Below the pieces are notes generated by a model, which ran no database searches, was not told the DNA's origin, and was given only the letters and a program-made list of their open reading frames with translations. A DNA stretch of 41,984 bases, taken from assembly GCA_964538615.1 (NCBI GenBank), contig CAZIGK010000015.1, positions 1 to 41,984 on the forward strand. Reading direction: 5' to 3'. Source of the DNA: CAZIGK01 sp964538615 (GTDB taxonomy: Bacteria; Pseudomonadota; Alphaproteobacteria; Rickettsiales; RI-342). The position numbers and the translations under genes were made by a program. Numbering within the stretch: position 1 is the first letter of the stretch; every line of letters begins with the position of its first letter. Of the stretch, positions 8,457-17,036 are shown one piece after another.

Positions 8457-9323
8457 ATGCAACTGATCCGTTTTTGGCAGGGAGATACCCTTCAGGCCGC
8501 CTGGGTAAAGAAGGGGCAGCTTTGGCCTGTGGCAAACCTGTGGCCGGAACTGGCCGATGACTGGCGAGGATTGCTGCAACATCTGATGCAGCCTGACGCC
8601 AGAGTGCAGGCCAAAGCGCATGTGGCGGATGTTCCTTCCGTTGGGGAAGCGGCATCCATACGCTATGCGCTACCTGCCTTATCGGATAGTAAGATACTGT
8701 GTGTGGGGCTGAATTACGCGGCTCATGCCGCCGAAGGTGGGCGGGATGTGCCAGAGCTGCCCATTTTTTTCATTCGCTATCCCAGCTCCTTTGTGGCGGC
8801 GGGTGAGGCATTGCGGCATCCCGCTATTTCTGACAAGTACGATTATGAGGGCGAGTTGGTTGTTGTGGTTGGGCAGGCGTTGTGGCGCGCCTCTGAAGCA
8901 GAGGCCGAAGCCGCGATTGTGGGGTATATGCTGGGGATGGACGGATCCGTACGGGATTTTCAGAAACGTACCCCGCAATGGACGCTGGGGAAAAACTTTG
9001 ACGCCAGTGGTGCTCTGGGGCCTGGGCTAACCTTAGCGGAGGATATGCCAGCAGGTGCGGTGGGCGTGACGCTGACCACAACGCTGAATGGACAGGAATT
9101 GCAGCATGGACATACGGATGATTTGATTTTTACCATTCCGCATTTGCTGGCAGAATTATCGCAGGTGATGCGCCTGCAAGCAGGGGATATGTTGTTGACC
9201 GGCACCCCTGAGGGGGTAGGGTTTGCCCGTCATCCCCGCATCTGGTTACAGCCGGGGGATAAGCTGAAGATTGCAGCAACGGGTCTGGAGCCGCTTGAGT
9301 TGTCGGTCGCTGCTGGTTCGTGA
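8457..9323 (+). CDS. fumarylacetoacetate hydrolase family protein
   Basis: FAH-superfamily enzymes use a divalent metal to cleave or decarboxylate beta-keto acids; relatives include fumarylpyruvate hydrolase and oxaloacetate decarboxylase. The 288-residue product has a short N-terminal domain and then the FAH fold: ILCVGLNYAAHAAE, the metal-binding YDYEGELVVVVG with paired Glu, GYMLGMDGSVRDFQ supplying Asp, and GDMLLTGTPEGVGF near the C-terminus. The substrate cannot be fixed from sequence. It starts 4 nt after the OmpA-like stop. An upstream in-frame ATG at 8379 would overlap that gene and is less likely. The neighbours give no pathway hint. Confidence 0.88.
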   Translation: MQLIRFWQGDTLQAAWVKKGQLWPVANLWPELADDWRGLLQHLMQPDARVQAKAHVADVPSVGEAASIRYALPALSDSKILCVGLNYAAHAAEGGRDVPELPIFFIRYPSSFVAAGEALRHPAISDKYDYEGELVVVVGQALWRASEAEAEAAIVGYMLGMDGSVRDFQKRTPQWTLGKNFDASGALGPGLTLAEDMPAGAVGVTLTTTLNGQELQHGHTDDLIFTIPHLLAELSQVMRLQAGDMLLTGTPEGVGFARHPRIWLQPGDKLKIAATGLEPLELSVAAGS

Positions 9324-9473
9324 GCTATGTTGTCTGTTGCTACGTGATATAAAATAACACAGGTCAGCTCAGAAATAAGACCGACGGGTATATTTTTTTG
9401 TTGCATAGAGGCTTTGTTAACCCCTATCGGTCAGTGTTGGCATAAGCATAATATAAAGACAGGTGAATATGCC

Positions 9474-10136
9474 ATGTTTTCGACCTTTGCCCATGATGCG
9501 TATATGAATCAATTGCCCCGTTCTTCAAGCTATCCTCGCCTTGCATTTGGTTGCAAGCGTGCCATGGATGTGATGCTGGCGGGCATGGCGTTACTGTTGG
9601 TGGCACCGCTGTTGTTGCTGATTGCGCTTCTGATTAAGCTGGAAAGCCGGGGGCCGGTGTTTTTTCGGCAGGAGCGCGGAGGGCTGAATGGTCAACCGTT
9701 CTCTATTTACAAGTTTCGTACCATGGTGGTGCATCAGCCGCCACAGGAAGGCCGTGCCATGCAGGCGGTTAAGAGTGACCCCCGCGTGACCCGTCTGGGG
9801 CGCGTGCTGCGTAACCTGTCTCTGGATGAATTGCCGCAATTGCTGAATATTCTCAACGGAGATATGTCCTTGGTTGGGCCGCGGCCGCACCCGGTAAGCA
9901 TGGATCGGGAATATGCGCGGCAGATACCGACGTATGATCAGCGGTTCCGGGTGCGTCCGGGGCTGACAGGCTTGGCGCAGGTGAAAGGTTGGCGTGGTGA
10001 GACCGACACGCTGCATAAGATGGAAATGCGTGTGCATTACGATAATGAATATATTGACCATTATTCCCTGTGGCTGGATGTGAAAATTATCGTGGGGACG
10101 GCGCTGGTGGTGTTTTTTCAGCGCAATGCATACTAG
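9474..10136 (+). CDS. polyprenyl-phosphate sugar-1-phosphate transferase (ExoY/WcaJ type)
   Basis: This family starts surface polysaccharide synthesis by moving a sugar-1-phosphate from a UDP-sugar to undecaprenyl phosphate at the inner membrane. The 220-residue product has one hydrophobic hairpin at about 30-55, then the catalytic domain with GPVFFRQERGG, YKFRTM, the DELPQLLNILNGDMSLVGPRP signature and RPGLTGLAQVKG. It lacks the large N-terminal membrane domain of WcaJ-type proteins, so it resembles the short ExoY/PglC core. I chose the ATG at 9474 because AGGTGA sits 7 nt upstream; the longer frame begins with TTG at 9414. UDP-xylose synthase follows about 90 nt downstream, fitting an exopolysaccharide role. 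Confidence 0.92.
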   Translation: MFSTFAHDAYMNQLPRSSSYPRLAFGCKRAMDVMLAGMALLLVAPLLLLIALLIKLESRGPVFFRQERGGLNGQPFSIYKFRTMVVHQPPQEGRAMQAVKSDPRVTRLGRVLRNLSLDELPQLLNILNGDMSLVGPRPHPVSMDREYARQIPTYDQRFRVRPGLTGLAQVKGWRGETDTLHKMEMRVHYDNEYIDHYSLWLDVKIIVGTALVVFFQRNAY

Positions 10137-10228
10137 GCACGACGCATGAGCAGTGCCTTGGCGGGCGGGCAGTGCGGTCAGGTGCCTGCTGTAGAAGAAC
10201 GATGGTAGATGAGTAGGATAGTTTCAGT

Positions 10229-11185
10229 ATGGCACGATTTTATCATGCATACCCACGGGTAGCGGTAACCGGCGGGGCAGGCTTTTTGGGATCGCACCTA
10301 TGCGACCGCCTGATTGCCGACGGCGCCGAAGTGCTGTGCATTGATAATTTTTATACCGGCTCCAAACAAAATATTGCCCACCTGAAAGGGCACCCGATGT
10401 TTGAGCTGATTCGGCATGATGTGACCATGCCGCTGTATGTGGAAGTGGATCAGATTTACAATTTGGCCTGTCCTGCTTCTCCGGTGCATTACCAGTATGA
10501 CCCTGTGCAAACGGTCAAAACCAGCGTGCATGGTGCGATTAACATGCTGGGGCTGGCCAAGCGGCTGGGGGCGAAGATTTTGCAGGCTTCCACCAGCGAA
10601 GTGTATGGTGACCCGTTGGTGCATCCACAAACCGAGGAATATTGGGGCAATGTGAACCCGATTGGGGTGCGCTCCTGCTATGATGAGGGAAAGCGCTGCG
10701 CGGAGACCTTGTTTTTTGACTATCATCGGCAATATCAGTTACCGATTAAGGTGGTACGAATTTTCAATACCTACGGCCCGCGGATGAACATGAATGATGG
10801 CCGCGTTGTGTCTAATTTTATTGTGCAGGCGTTGCGTGGCGAACCCATTACCATTCATGGCGATGGTTCACAGACCCGTTCTTTTTGTTACGTAGATGAC
10901 CTGATTGAGGTGATTTGGCGGATGATGCAGAGTGATCAGGCGGTGATTGGCCCGATCAACATTGGTAACCCCGGAGAGTTTACCATACGGGAATTGGCGG
11001 AACTGGTACTGGAGATGACGGATTCACGCTCCCGGATTGAGTATTTGCCACCTGCGGCAGATGACCCGATGCAACGCCGCCCGAACATTCAGAAAGCCAA
11101 AGACCAGTTGGGCTGGGAGCCGAAGGTGGCTCTGCGCGATGGGTTGAAAGAGACGATTGCCTATTTTCGTGCCATGGTGGATTAG
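10229..11185 (+). CDS. UDP-glucuronate decarboxylase (UDP-xylose synthase)
   Basis: The enzyme oxidises and decarboxylates UDP-glucuronate to UDP-xylose with bound NAD+, supplying xylose for polysaccharide or LPS. The 318-residue product is a soluble extended short-chain dehydrogenase with GGAGFLGSHLC at the N-terminus, the ASTSEVYGDP serine region and the catalytic YDEGKR (Y-x3-K). The GVRSCYDEGKR and EYWGNVNPIG blocks separate UXS from plain UDP-glucose epimerases. Its length fits bacterial UXS. AGGA lies upstream of the ATG. It converges with the histidine kinase gene, with 83 nt between stops and no strong terminator seen. Confidence 0.92.
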   Translation: MARFYHAYPRVAVTGGAGFLGSHLCDRLIADGAEVLCIDNFYTGSKQNIAHLKGHPMFELIRHDVTMPLYVEVDQIYNLACPASPVHYQYDPVQTVKTSVHGAINMLGLAKRLGAKILQASTSEVYGDPLVHPQTEEYWGNVNPIGVRSCYDEGKRCAETLFFDYHRQYQLPIKVVRIFNTYGPRMNMNDGRVVSNFIVQALRGEPITIHGDGSQTRSFCYVDDLIEVIWRMMQSDQAVIGPINIGNPGEFTIRELAELVLEMTDSRSRIEYLPPAADDPMQRRPNIQKAKDQLGWEPKVALRDGLKETIAYFRAMVD

Positions 11186-11268
11186 GCCGTATTTTCTGTT
11201 GAAACAGTTCATGAGTGTCAGCCAACATGGGGGTGTTGTGCTGTTGCGTCCGGCTATTGGTTTTCAGG

Positions 11269-12795
11269 TTAGACTTCCAACATTTGCTGGGTAGCCTGTA
11301 CCACCCGTTTGAGGGGGAAGCTTAAAATCACTGTGGTGCCGCTGCCGGGGGTGCTGTGGATAATCATTTCCCCCTGATGCAGGTGCAGGAGTTTTTTGGC
11401 CAATGGAAGTCCCAGTCCTGTGCCTTCGTAGCGGCGATTGAGGCCACTGTCGATTTGGCCGAAATACTGTAATGCCTGATCTATTTCATCCAGATCCATG
11501 CCGATACCGGTATCTTCGATGATGATTTGCATGCCTGCTTTATCCCCGGCGGGGATATATTGCGCGGAAACCGTGACGCGCCCGCCTTCCTCCGTGAATT
11601 TAACGGCGTTGGAGAGGATGTTGAGCACAATTTGCTTAAAGCGATGTTCATCCGCAATCAGGCGGGGTAGGTTTTCCGGTATTTTGGACTTCAGAAGCAC
11701 TTCGCCGCGGTCTGCCCGCTCTTCCAGCAATTTGACGCAATGACGCAGGACGGTGGCGATATCCATTTCCTGTTCATCAAAGCGCATCATGCCTGCTTCT
11801 GCTTTGGAAAGATCCAGAATATCGTTAATGATATGCAGCAGATGGGTGCCGGACTCGTTGATGTCGCGTGCATATTCCAGATAGCGTGCCTGTTCGATGG
11901 TGCCGAACATTTGCTGGCGGATGATATCTGAAAAGCCAATGATGGCATTGAGTGGTGTGCGCAGTTCATGGCTGATATTGGCCAGAAACTCTGATTTGGT
12001 GCGGCTGGCAGATTCCGCGACCACGCGGGCGCGTTCCAGTTGATGATTTTGTTGCATCAGGCGTTTTTCACTGGCTTCAATTTCTGCCAGCATGGTGTTG
12101 AAGGCGCTGACCAGCATATCCAGTTCGTTGCGGCGGGAAGATCCTTCCGGAATTTCGGCTCGCACGGAAAAGTCTTTATTTACAGCCACTTTACGAGCAG
12201 TGCGTGCCAGATGCATGATGGGGCGGTTAATGGATTCCTGCATGATGCGCGCCATGAAAAAGGAGAAAAGGCTGACACCAATGGCAACGGCCAGTGCGGT
12301 GAGAAACTGACGATGCAGGAAGGCGTGGATTTCCCGCAGGTCAGATTCCAGATAGATGCCGCCGATGGCATCCCCCAATTTGACAATGGGTTTGTAGATG
12401 AAGAGTTGGGAAGTGGAGAGTTGGATGGTTTCCCGCGCTTGGGGGGGTGGGCAGGGGACGTAGCCCGACTCTTCTCGCAGGGAGGGATTGAGGTAATAGG
12501 CGAAGACCTCATCTTTGCGATACAGGCAGACGCGCTGAATGGAGGGTTTGGACTCAAAGACGCTTAAGTTGCGTTGGGCGACTTCCGGGTCATCAAAAAT
12601 CAGTGCGGCGGCATTGCGATCCCCCGCGACTTCTGCGGAGAGGGTCAGGTCGGTGGCCATATTCTGGCGGAGATGGTAGATGCCGAACAGGGTAATCAGC
12701 ACGCCGGTCAGCAGCACGGCCACCATACTGACCGCCATGATAATGAGGGTCAGGCGATGCCGGATGGATAGGTTGCTGAACCAGTTGCGAGTCAT
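11269..12795 (-). CDS. sensor histidine kinase with CHASE8-like periplasmic domain
   Basis: This is a membrane sensor that autophosphorylates on histidine. The 508-residue protein has TM1 (about 17-40), a periplasmic region of about 120 residues resembling CHASE8 (AALIFDDPEVAQRNL, then VCLYRK), and TM2 (about 163-183). HAMP (about 185-240) and a short coiled coil follow. HisKA carries H276 in SHELRTPLNAIIGFSD, and HATPase_c shows NILSNAVKFT, DTGIGM and GTGLGLPLAKK. No receiver domain is fused and no response regulator is adjacent. Its ATG overlaps, as ATGA, the original stop of the yfiR-like reading frame, so kinase, YfiR and TonB receptor form one unit. CHASE8-type sensors beside YfiR are usually diguanylate cyclases (YfiN); here the output is a kinase. 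Confidence 0.92.
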   Translation of the reverse strand: MTRNWFSNLSIRHRLTLIIMAVSMVAVLLTGVLITLFGIYHLRQNMATDLTLSAEVAGDRNAAALIFDDPEVAQRNLSVFESKPSIQRVCLYRKDEVFAYYLNPSLREESGYVPCPPPQARETIQLSTSQLFIYKPIVKLGDAIGGIYLESDLREIHAFLHRQFLTALAVAIGVSLFSFFMARIMQESINRPIMHLARTARKVAVNKDFSVRAEIPEGSSRRNELDMLVSAFNTMLAEIEASEKRLMQQNHQLERARVVAESASRTKSEFLANISHELRTPLNAIIGFSDIIRQQMFGTIEQARYLEYARDINESGTHLLHIINDILDLSKAEAGMMRFDEQEMDIATVLRHCVKLLEERADRGEVLLKSKIPENLPRLIADEHRFKQIVLNILSNAVKFTEEGGRVTVSAQYIPAGDKAGMQIIIEDTGIGMDLDEIDQALQYFGQIDSGLNRRYEGTGLGLPLAKKLLHLHQGEMIIHSTPGSGTTVILSFPLKRVVQATQQMLEV

Positions 12796-12881
12796 GGTGC
12801 AAGTACCTTGTGGGCGACTTCCAGCAGGCCAGGATCCAGAGTGAGCTGTGCCTTTTGTGCCGCTTGCGTATTGATAACAAG

Positions 12882-13367
12882 TTAGACCCGCTGGTTCAGG
12901 GTGACAAAACCAATCATGCCGCCTTTTTCCGCAAAATCCGGCATATCACTGACGGTGAGTATGGGCTGTTTTTGCAGTTTTTTGGCGAGCGTGCGCCAGC
13001 GGGATTTCAGGCTGGGAGCCAGATAGAGAATGTGGCAGCCAGACCAGTTTTTTGCCTCGATCTGTCGTTGGATACGGATGGGAATATTCTGCACGGTTTC
13101 GCCTTCCAGAATGGTGAGGGCGTTGTGAAAGGGATCCTGGCCAGCGATGCAGAGGGTAAAGTCCTTCCCGAAACCGGGCCAGCGGACAAACTTGGTGAAA
13201 TGGTACAGGAAGGCGGCTTTGACATAATATTCAGCCGAGGCTTCCGGGTTGTTAGCACGGCTGGCAGATGGGGTGAGGCTGACGGTAGCCAGCAGCAGGA
13301 CTGCCAAGCATCGCCGGAGTGCGGGGTGGATACGGTATGGGCGATAGGTGGGGGTTAAAAACGCCAT
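12882..13367 (-). CDS. YfiR-like periplasmic protein, interrupted by an in-frame stop
   Basis: YfiR proteins are periplasmic partners that hold back a CHASE8 sensor in the cognate YfiBNR system. From the ATG at 13367 (overlapping the TonB-receptor stop by 13 nt) the product is 161 residues. It has a signal segment (LRRCLAVLLLATVSL), the YfiR core (EYYVKAAFLYHFTKFVRWP, CIAGQDPF) and the GGMIGFVTLNQRV block. The frame then meets TAA at 12882-12884. Reading on in the same frame gives 29 residues (starting LVINTQAAQKAQL, ending LLEVAHKVLAP) that look like the missing YfiR C-terminus. The next stop, TGA at 12792-12794, overlaps the kinase ATG. A single AAA-to-TAA change would explain this. It may be a pseudogene, a sequencing error or readthrough. 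Confidence 0.82.
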   Translation of the reverse strand: MAFLTPTYRPYRIHPALRRCLAVLLLATVSLTPSASRANNPEASAEYYVKAAFLYHFTKFVRWPGFGKDFTLCIAGQDPFHNALTILEGETVQNIPIRIQRQIEAKNWSGCHILYLAPSLKSRWRTLAKKLQKQPILTVSDMPDFAEKGGMIGFVTLNQRV

Positions 13368-15352
13368 GTCACCTGCCCATACACTGCGCGTGAAATGTTG
13401 GTGGGGGTCGTGTAGAGGAAGCCCGGAAACTCCTGATGGGTTTCTTCCAGTAGGTTTTGGCCAACCAAGCTCAGTTCCAGCCCGTCCATTGCTTGCCATG
13501 CCAGACGTAGATCCAGCCGAAGGTAGGCATCTACTGTTGTGTCTTCCAGATCATCCACATAGGCGAGCCATTGGTCGAATTGCCAGTCTTCGGCTACATC
13601 CCACCGTGATTCCAGTTGCCACTGGTGGCTGGGGGATAGATTGTCACTACCCACAGCAGCATTTGCTGACTGTTTGTGGTTCAGGAAGGAGTAGCTACCG
13701 CGCAGCCGCCATTCTGGCAGGGCTTGCCAGTCTGCGGCCAGCTCCAGCCCGGTACTGAGGGCGTGCGCCTGATTGCCGGGACGAAGCGTGATGACGTTGG
13801 CGGGGGCGAAAAAGGGATCGGCGGAGGGAGCAATGCCGGTAGCGGTGGCACTGAAAATATCCTGATAATCCTGATAGAAGAGGGTGCTGTCGAATGACAG
13901 GTCATCCCGCGGGACGTAACGCCAGCCGAATTCCAGCGCGTGCATATTTTCCGAGGACACATGACGGCTACCGACCAGTTGTCGGTACGCAAGGGGGGTG
14001 GTGCTGACCTGAGGAATGATATAGCTGATATCATCCACGGCGCGGGCGGGTGAGCGGATAGCACGCGAAGCGGCTGCCCAGAAGGTTTGGTTCTCGGTTG
14101 CGTGCCAGCGCAGCCTGACGCTGGGTTGCCATTCAAAGCCAGAATAGTCATTGATTTCCAGTTTGGTGCCGAGTGTCAGGTACCAGCGATTGGGGCTGAG
14201 GCGAATATCATCCTGCAGGAAGGCGCTCCAGAGGTAGTCTGTGCGTTCTTCCGGGGTGAAGCGCATGTAGGGGGTACCTTCCAGTGAATCCATCATCAGG
14301 CGGGCGCCCATTCCCATGACCCACTGATGGGCGCCGATGGGATCGGCGTTGAATTCTGCATCCAGATTCAGAATATCCTGTTGCTGGTTAAGGGTCGCAC
14401 GTTCGCGGCTATGGTGATCCCAGTAACTTTGTAGTTTTAGTTGTCCAAGGGAGAAGGGTTTATCCAGCGTGGCCATCACATAACCGCCGCTGTAACTTTC
14501 TGTATCATCTGCGAAGCTTTGGAAAGGCGCAGTGAGGGAGGGGAGTTGCAGGTCATACTCTCCTTCACCGGAGAAAAGCTGTGACTGCACGGTGAGGTTC
14601 GCATCTTCCGGCAGCGCATGATCCAGCCGAAGACTAAGGTTGCGCAGGCGGCTTTCGTCTTCAAAAGCATCGCCCTGACGTCGGTGCGCCATGGTGCCAG
14701 TGGCACGCAGGGCCGTGTTTTCGTCCAGTTTCTCGCCGTAACGGTAAGCGATGGCTCCGCGTTCTTCACTGCCGGTGCGTGTCTGTACCAGATGGCCTAA
14801 CGTCTCATCTGCCCGTTTGGTGATGATGTTGATGACGCCGTTGACGGCATTGGCTCCCCATAGGGTAGCACCGGGGCCGCGGATGACTTCGATGCGGGCG
14901 ATATTTTCCATAAGGGGCATGTGCATGTCCCAGTAGACCCCGGCAAACAGCGGGGTGTAAATCATGCGGCCATCCATGAGAACCAGCAATTTATTGGCAA
15001 ACTGGCTGGCTGATCCACGTGCAGTGACGACCCAGCCATGATTATGAGCGCGGGCGACTTGCAGGCCGGGTACATGGCGAAGGGCTTCCGGCAGGGTGGT
15101 GGCACCGGAGCGGCGAATATCCTCTTCAGTCAGGACAAAGATGGCGGCGGCGGCATCTTTATACTGTTGCTCCCGTTTGGAGACAGAGGTGACCATCATG
15201 TTGGACAGATGTTCCAGCGGTAAATCCAGCAGGGCTTTTGGGTTCTCCAGCGGGTTAGTGGTGGAAGCCCTGAGAGGCGCTGGGGTGAGTAAGGAAAAAC
15301 CAATGCAGGCGCACATAGCTATGCAAACGGGTGAAACAAAGCGGTACTGCAT
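13355..15352 (-). CDS. TonB-dependent outer-membrane receptor
   Basis: This is a beta-barrel that imports a ligand using TonB energy. From the ATG at 15352 (AGGGAAGG upstream) the product has 665 residues: a signal peptide, a TonB-box-like start, the plug domain (VLTEEDIRRSGATTLPEAL, RIEVIRGPGATLWGANAVNG, about 60-180) and a long barrel ending in aromatic F (YGQVTWRF). It resembles receptors commonly paired with YfiR-like proteins; the substrate is unknown. The longer frame to 15433 would bury the signal peptide. Because it leads the YfiR-kinase unit, the receptor may be part of the sensing chain, which is an inference. Confidence 0.9.
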   Translation of the reverse strand: MQYRFVSPVCIAMCACIGFSLLTPAPLRASTTNPLENPKALLDLPLEHLSNMMVTSVSKREQQYKDAAAAIFVLTEEDIRRSGATTLPEALRHVPGLQVARAHNHGWVVTARGSASQFANKLLVLMDGRMIYTPLFAGVYWDMHMPLMENIARIEVIRGPGATLWGANAVNGVINIITKRADETLGHLVQTRTGSEERGAIAYRYGEKLDENTALRATGTMAHRRQGDAFEDESRLRNLSLRLDHALPEDANLTVQSQLFSGEGEYDLQLPSLTAPFQSFADDTESYSGGYVMATLDKPFSLGQLKLQSYWDHHSRERATLNQQQDILNLDAEFNADPIGAHQWVMGMGARLMMDSLEGTPYMRFTPEERTDYLWSAFLQDDIRLSPNRWYLTLGTKLEINDYSGFEWQPSVRLRWHATENQTFWAAASRAIRSPARAVDDISYIIPQVSTTPLAYRQLVGSRHVSSENMHALEFGWRYVPRDDLSFDSTLFYQDYQDIFSATATGIAPSADPFFAPANVITLRPGNQAHALSTGLELAADWQALPEWRLRGSYSFLNHKQSANAAVGSDNLSPSHQWQLESRWDVAEDWQFDQWLAYVDDLEDTTVDAYLRLDLRLAWQAMDGLELSLVGQNLLEETHQEFPGFLYTTPTNISRAVYGQVTWRF

Positions 15353-15475
15353 GGTTAATAAACCTTCCCTGAGCCGTTGCCGGTGCATCGTCATACCAGC
15401 CTTGGTGGGGATGCGTTCCCTCTGAAGTGGCATGGTATGGTCATCAGATGATCCCTGTATGGCATATGCAGGTGC

Positions 15476-15504
15476 AGATTACGCATTTTTAGCGAGGAAC
15501 ACAA
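15476..15504 (-). promoter_or_regulatory. possible promoter of the TonB receptor-YfiR-kinase unit
   Basis: On the minus strand TTGTGT (15504-15499) is separated by 17 nt from TAATCT (15481-15476). The predicted start near 15469 leaves a leader of about 115 nt. The match is moderate. Confidence 0.3.
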
Positions 15505-15535
15505 GTATTGCTGGTTGGGTGAAGATTGGATGGGG

Positions 15536-16087
15536 TTATCCATTACGGCTGCCGATTTGTTTGAGGTAGATGGTGACCGCTTCATCCAGTTCACGGAGAA
15601 CTTTGCGTCCCAGAGGGTCATGGGTACCGGCGCGGCGTTCCATAAAAATGGCATTGATGGCGCTAATGTGGGAATGAATGAGGTGGTTGGCCGCAGGACT
15701 AATATGGTGAAGGCGGCTGATAAAACGAAACAGGGAGTCTGCCATATCGGTTGCGAGAGGGAAGCCGACCATGCCTGCGGTGCCTTTGATGCGTAGTGCC
15801 AGTATTCGCATTTGTTGCAGGCTGATTTCTGGGGTTGGCGAGGTGTTAATCTCGTGCGCTAGCATTTTTAGCTTATTCAAATCTCCCAGACAGCGTTTTT
15901 GCAGTTCGTCCCGCCCACCGTCTAACACCAGTTGGCTGGCGCGGATGCGGCTTTCTGTAAACAGACTGCGCAGGGGAACGCGAATCAGATCACGCAGCCG
16001 AAAATCGGGTTTGATGATGATGACCCTGCCGCGTTTATCGGGCTTTTGTGGTGGGATGGCTGGGGGAGAGGGCGTGCGGTCAGGCAT
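15536..16087 (-). CDS. HPt-like protein lacking the phosphorylatable histidine
   Basis: No exact family is recognised. The 183-residue product has a Pro-rich N-terminus and then a helical region. It contains LRIKGTAGMVGF (about 98-109), which matches the HPt core HxLKGxAxxxG except that the histidine position is Leu98. Further helices follow (ATDMADSLFRFISRL and ELDEAVTIYLKQIG). The ATG at 16087 overlaps the response-regulator stop by 8 nt, so the two are translationally coupled. By fold it could be a pseudo-HPt that binds a receiver without phosphotransfer; this rests on the motif and the context only. The longer frame to 16147 lies inside the response regulator and is not needed. Confidence 0.7.
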   Translation of the reverse strand: MPDRTPSPPAIPPQKPDKRGRVIIIKPDFRLRDLIRVPLRSLFTESRIRASQLVLDGGRDELQKRCLGDLNKLKMLAHEINTSPTPEISLQQMRILALRIKGTAGMVGFPLATDMADSLFRFISRLHHISPAANHLIHSHISAINAIFMERRAGTHDPLGRKVLRELDEAVTIYLKQIGSRNG

Positions 16088-16616
16088 GGGGTGGTATGAC
16101 CTCCGGGCTGTATTGGTCGCGGCGGTCACGTTCCTGATAGTGGACACTGCTACGGCGGCGGCGGTCGGGTCCGGTAAAGGAGGGAGCCTGCACGAAATCC
16201 CTTGGTTTTTCGATGATGCTGGTCAGGCGTTGGCACAATTTTGCCATGTCAAAGGGTTTGGCCAGATATTCTGTAATGCCGGCATCCCGCGCCTGAGTGA
16301 CATCTGCCATACCGGTACGACCTGTCATCATAAGAATGGGCAGATACGGATTGGGGGAATGTGGATGCTGGCGGATGTAGTGTACCAGTGCCAGCCCGTC
16401 CATGGGTGCCATTTCCCAATCGCAAAGCAGAATATCCACCGGGTGCATGCGCATGATGGTCAGTGCAGATTCCCCGTCATCCGCTTCGCTGATATGGGTG
16501 AAGCCCAGACGCTTGAGAGCAGTTTTGACCAGTTGACGCAGGATGGCATCATCTTCTGCGATGAGCAAGTGAACCTTGCTGAGATACTGTTCCGGGTTGG
16601 GGGTACTGTACGACAT
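16080..16616 (-). CDS. single-domain (CheY-like) response regulator with a C-terminal tail
   Basis: The 178-residue product is a receiver with acidic pair E21/D22/D23, phospho-acceptor D66 in ILLCDWEMAPMDG, the MMTGR switch Thr near 98 and K120 in YLAKPF. About 50 residues of Arg-rich, disordered-looking tail (GPDRRRRS, QERDRRDQ) follow; no DNA-binding or enzymatic output domain is present. The ATG at 16616 is chosen as nearest the domain; one at 16631 adds five residues, and neither has a strong ribosome site. The gene overlaps the HPt-like gene by 8 nt and lies near a true HPt gene, so a phosphorelay is plausible. Confidence 0.88.
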   Translation of the reverse strand: MSYSTPNPEQYLSKVHLLIAEDDAILRQLVKTALKRLGFTHISEADDGESALTIMRMHPVDILLCDWEMAPMDGLALVHYIRQHPHSPNPYLPILMMTGRTGMADVTQARDAGITEYLAKPFDMAKLCQRLTSIIEKPRDFVQAPSFTGPDRRRRSSVHYQERDRRDQYSPEVIPPHA

Positions 16617-16696
16617 GCAGTGCCATTCCATGGGTGGGCATGGGGCAAGCTTACGGACAAGGGCTTAAGGATGGGTTTACACGGCGGGTGGAGCCG

Positions 16697-17005
16697 TTAT
16701 TCGCCGCTTAATTCACCGCCGGTGAGGAAGTCTTTCGAGGTGCCATATTCCACGCAGAAATTATAGCCTTCGTGCCAACCCAGGTTGTAGAGTTTGTTGT
16801 TACGCAGGGTGGGATCTTGCTGGGTATTATACAGCAGCATGGGGATAATACCCGCAGTTACGGCATAGCCTGCATCGCAGCCGTGGCTGTAACCCGTGAC
16901 GAACTCTGGTGGGCCGCTTGGCTCGGTCATGTGCAATATCATGGGTTTGCAGGCAGCGGCCAGCAACAAACAGGTACAGCAGATGGAAGCGAGAAATGTT
17001 TTCAT
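16697..17005 (-). CDS. small predicted lipoprotein
   Basis: From the ATG at 17005 the 102-residue product begins MKTFLASICC and has a hydrophobic stretch with the lipobox LAAAC, predicting lipidation at Cys19. The mature part contains GYSHGCDAGYAVTAG and LGWHEGYNFCVEYG, two Gly/Cys/aromatic blocks that look like a duplicated G-x-x-x-G-x-x-x-C motif (YSHGCDAGY and GWHEGYNFC). The family is not recognised and function is unknown. No clear ribosome site precedes the ATG. It lies between the response regulator and the HPt gene on the same strand. Confidence 0.7.
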   Translation of the reverse strand: MKTFLASICCTCLLLAAACKPMILHMTEPSGPPEFVTGYSHGCDAGYAVTAGIIPMLLYNTQQDPTLRNNKLYNLGWHEGYNFCVEYGTSKDFLTGGELSGE

Positions 17006-17036
17006 GCCATGAGCATAATGGAAAAAGATGACAATA

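Noticed and set aside
15771..16766. 331-codon plus-strand frame opposite the HPt-like and response-regulator genes
   Set aside because: It is antisense to recognisable minus-strand proteins, has no family features and has unlikely composition.
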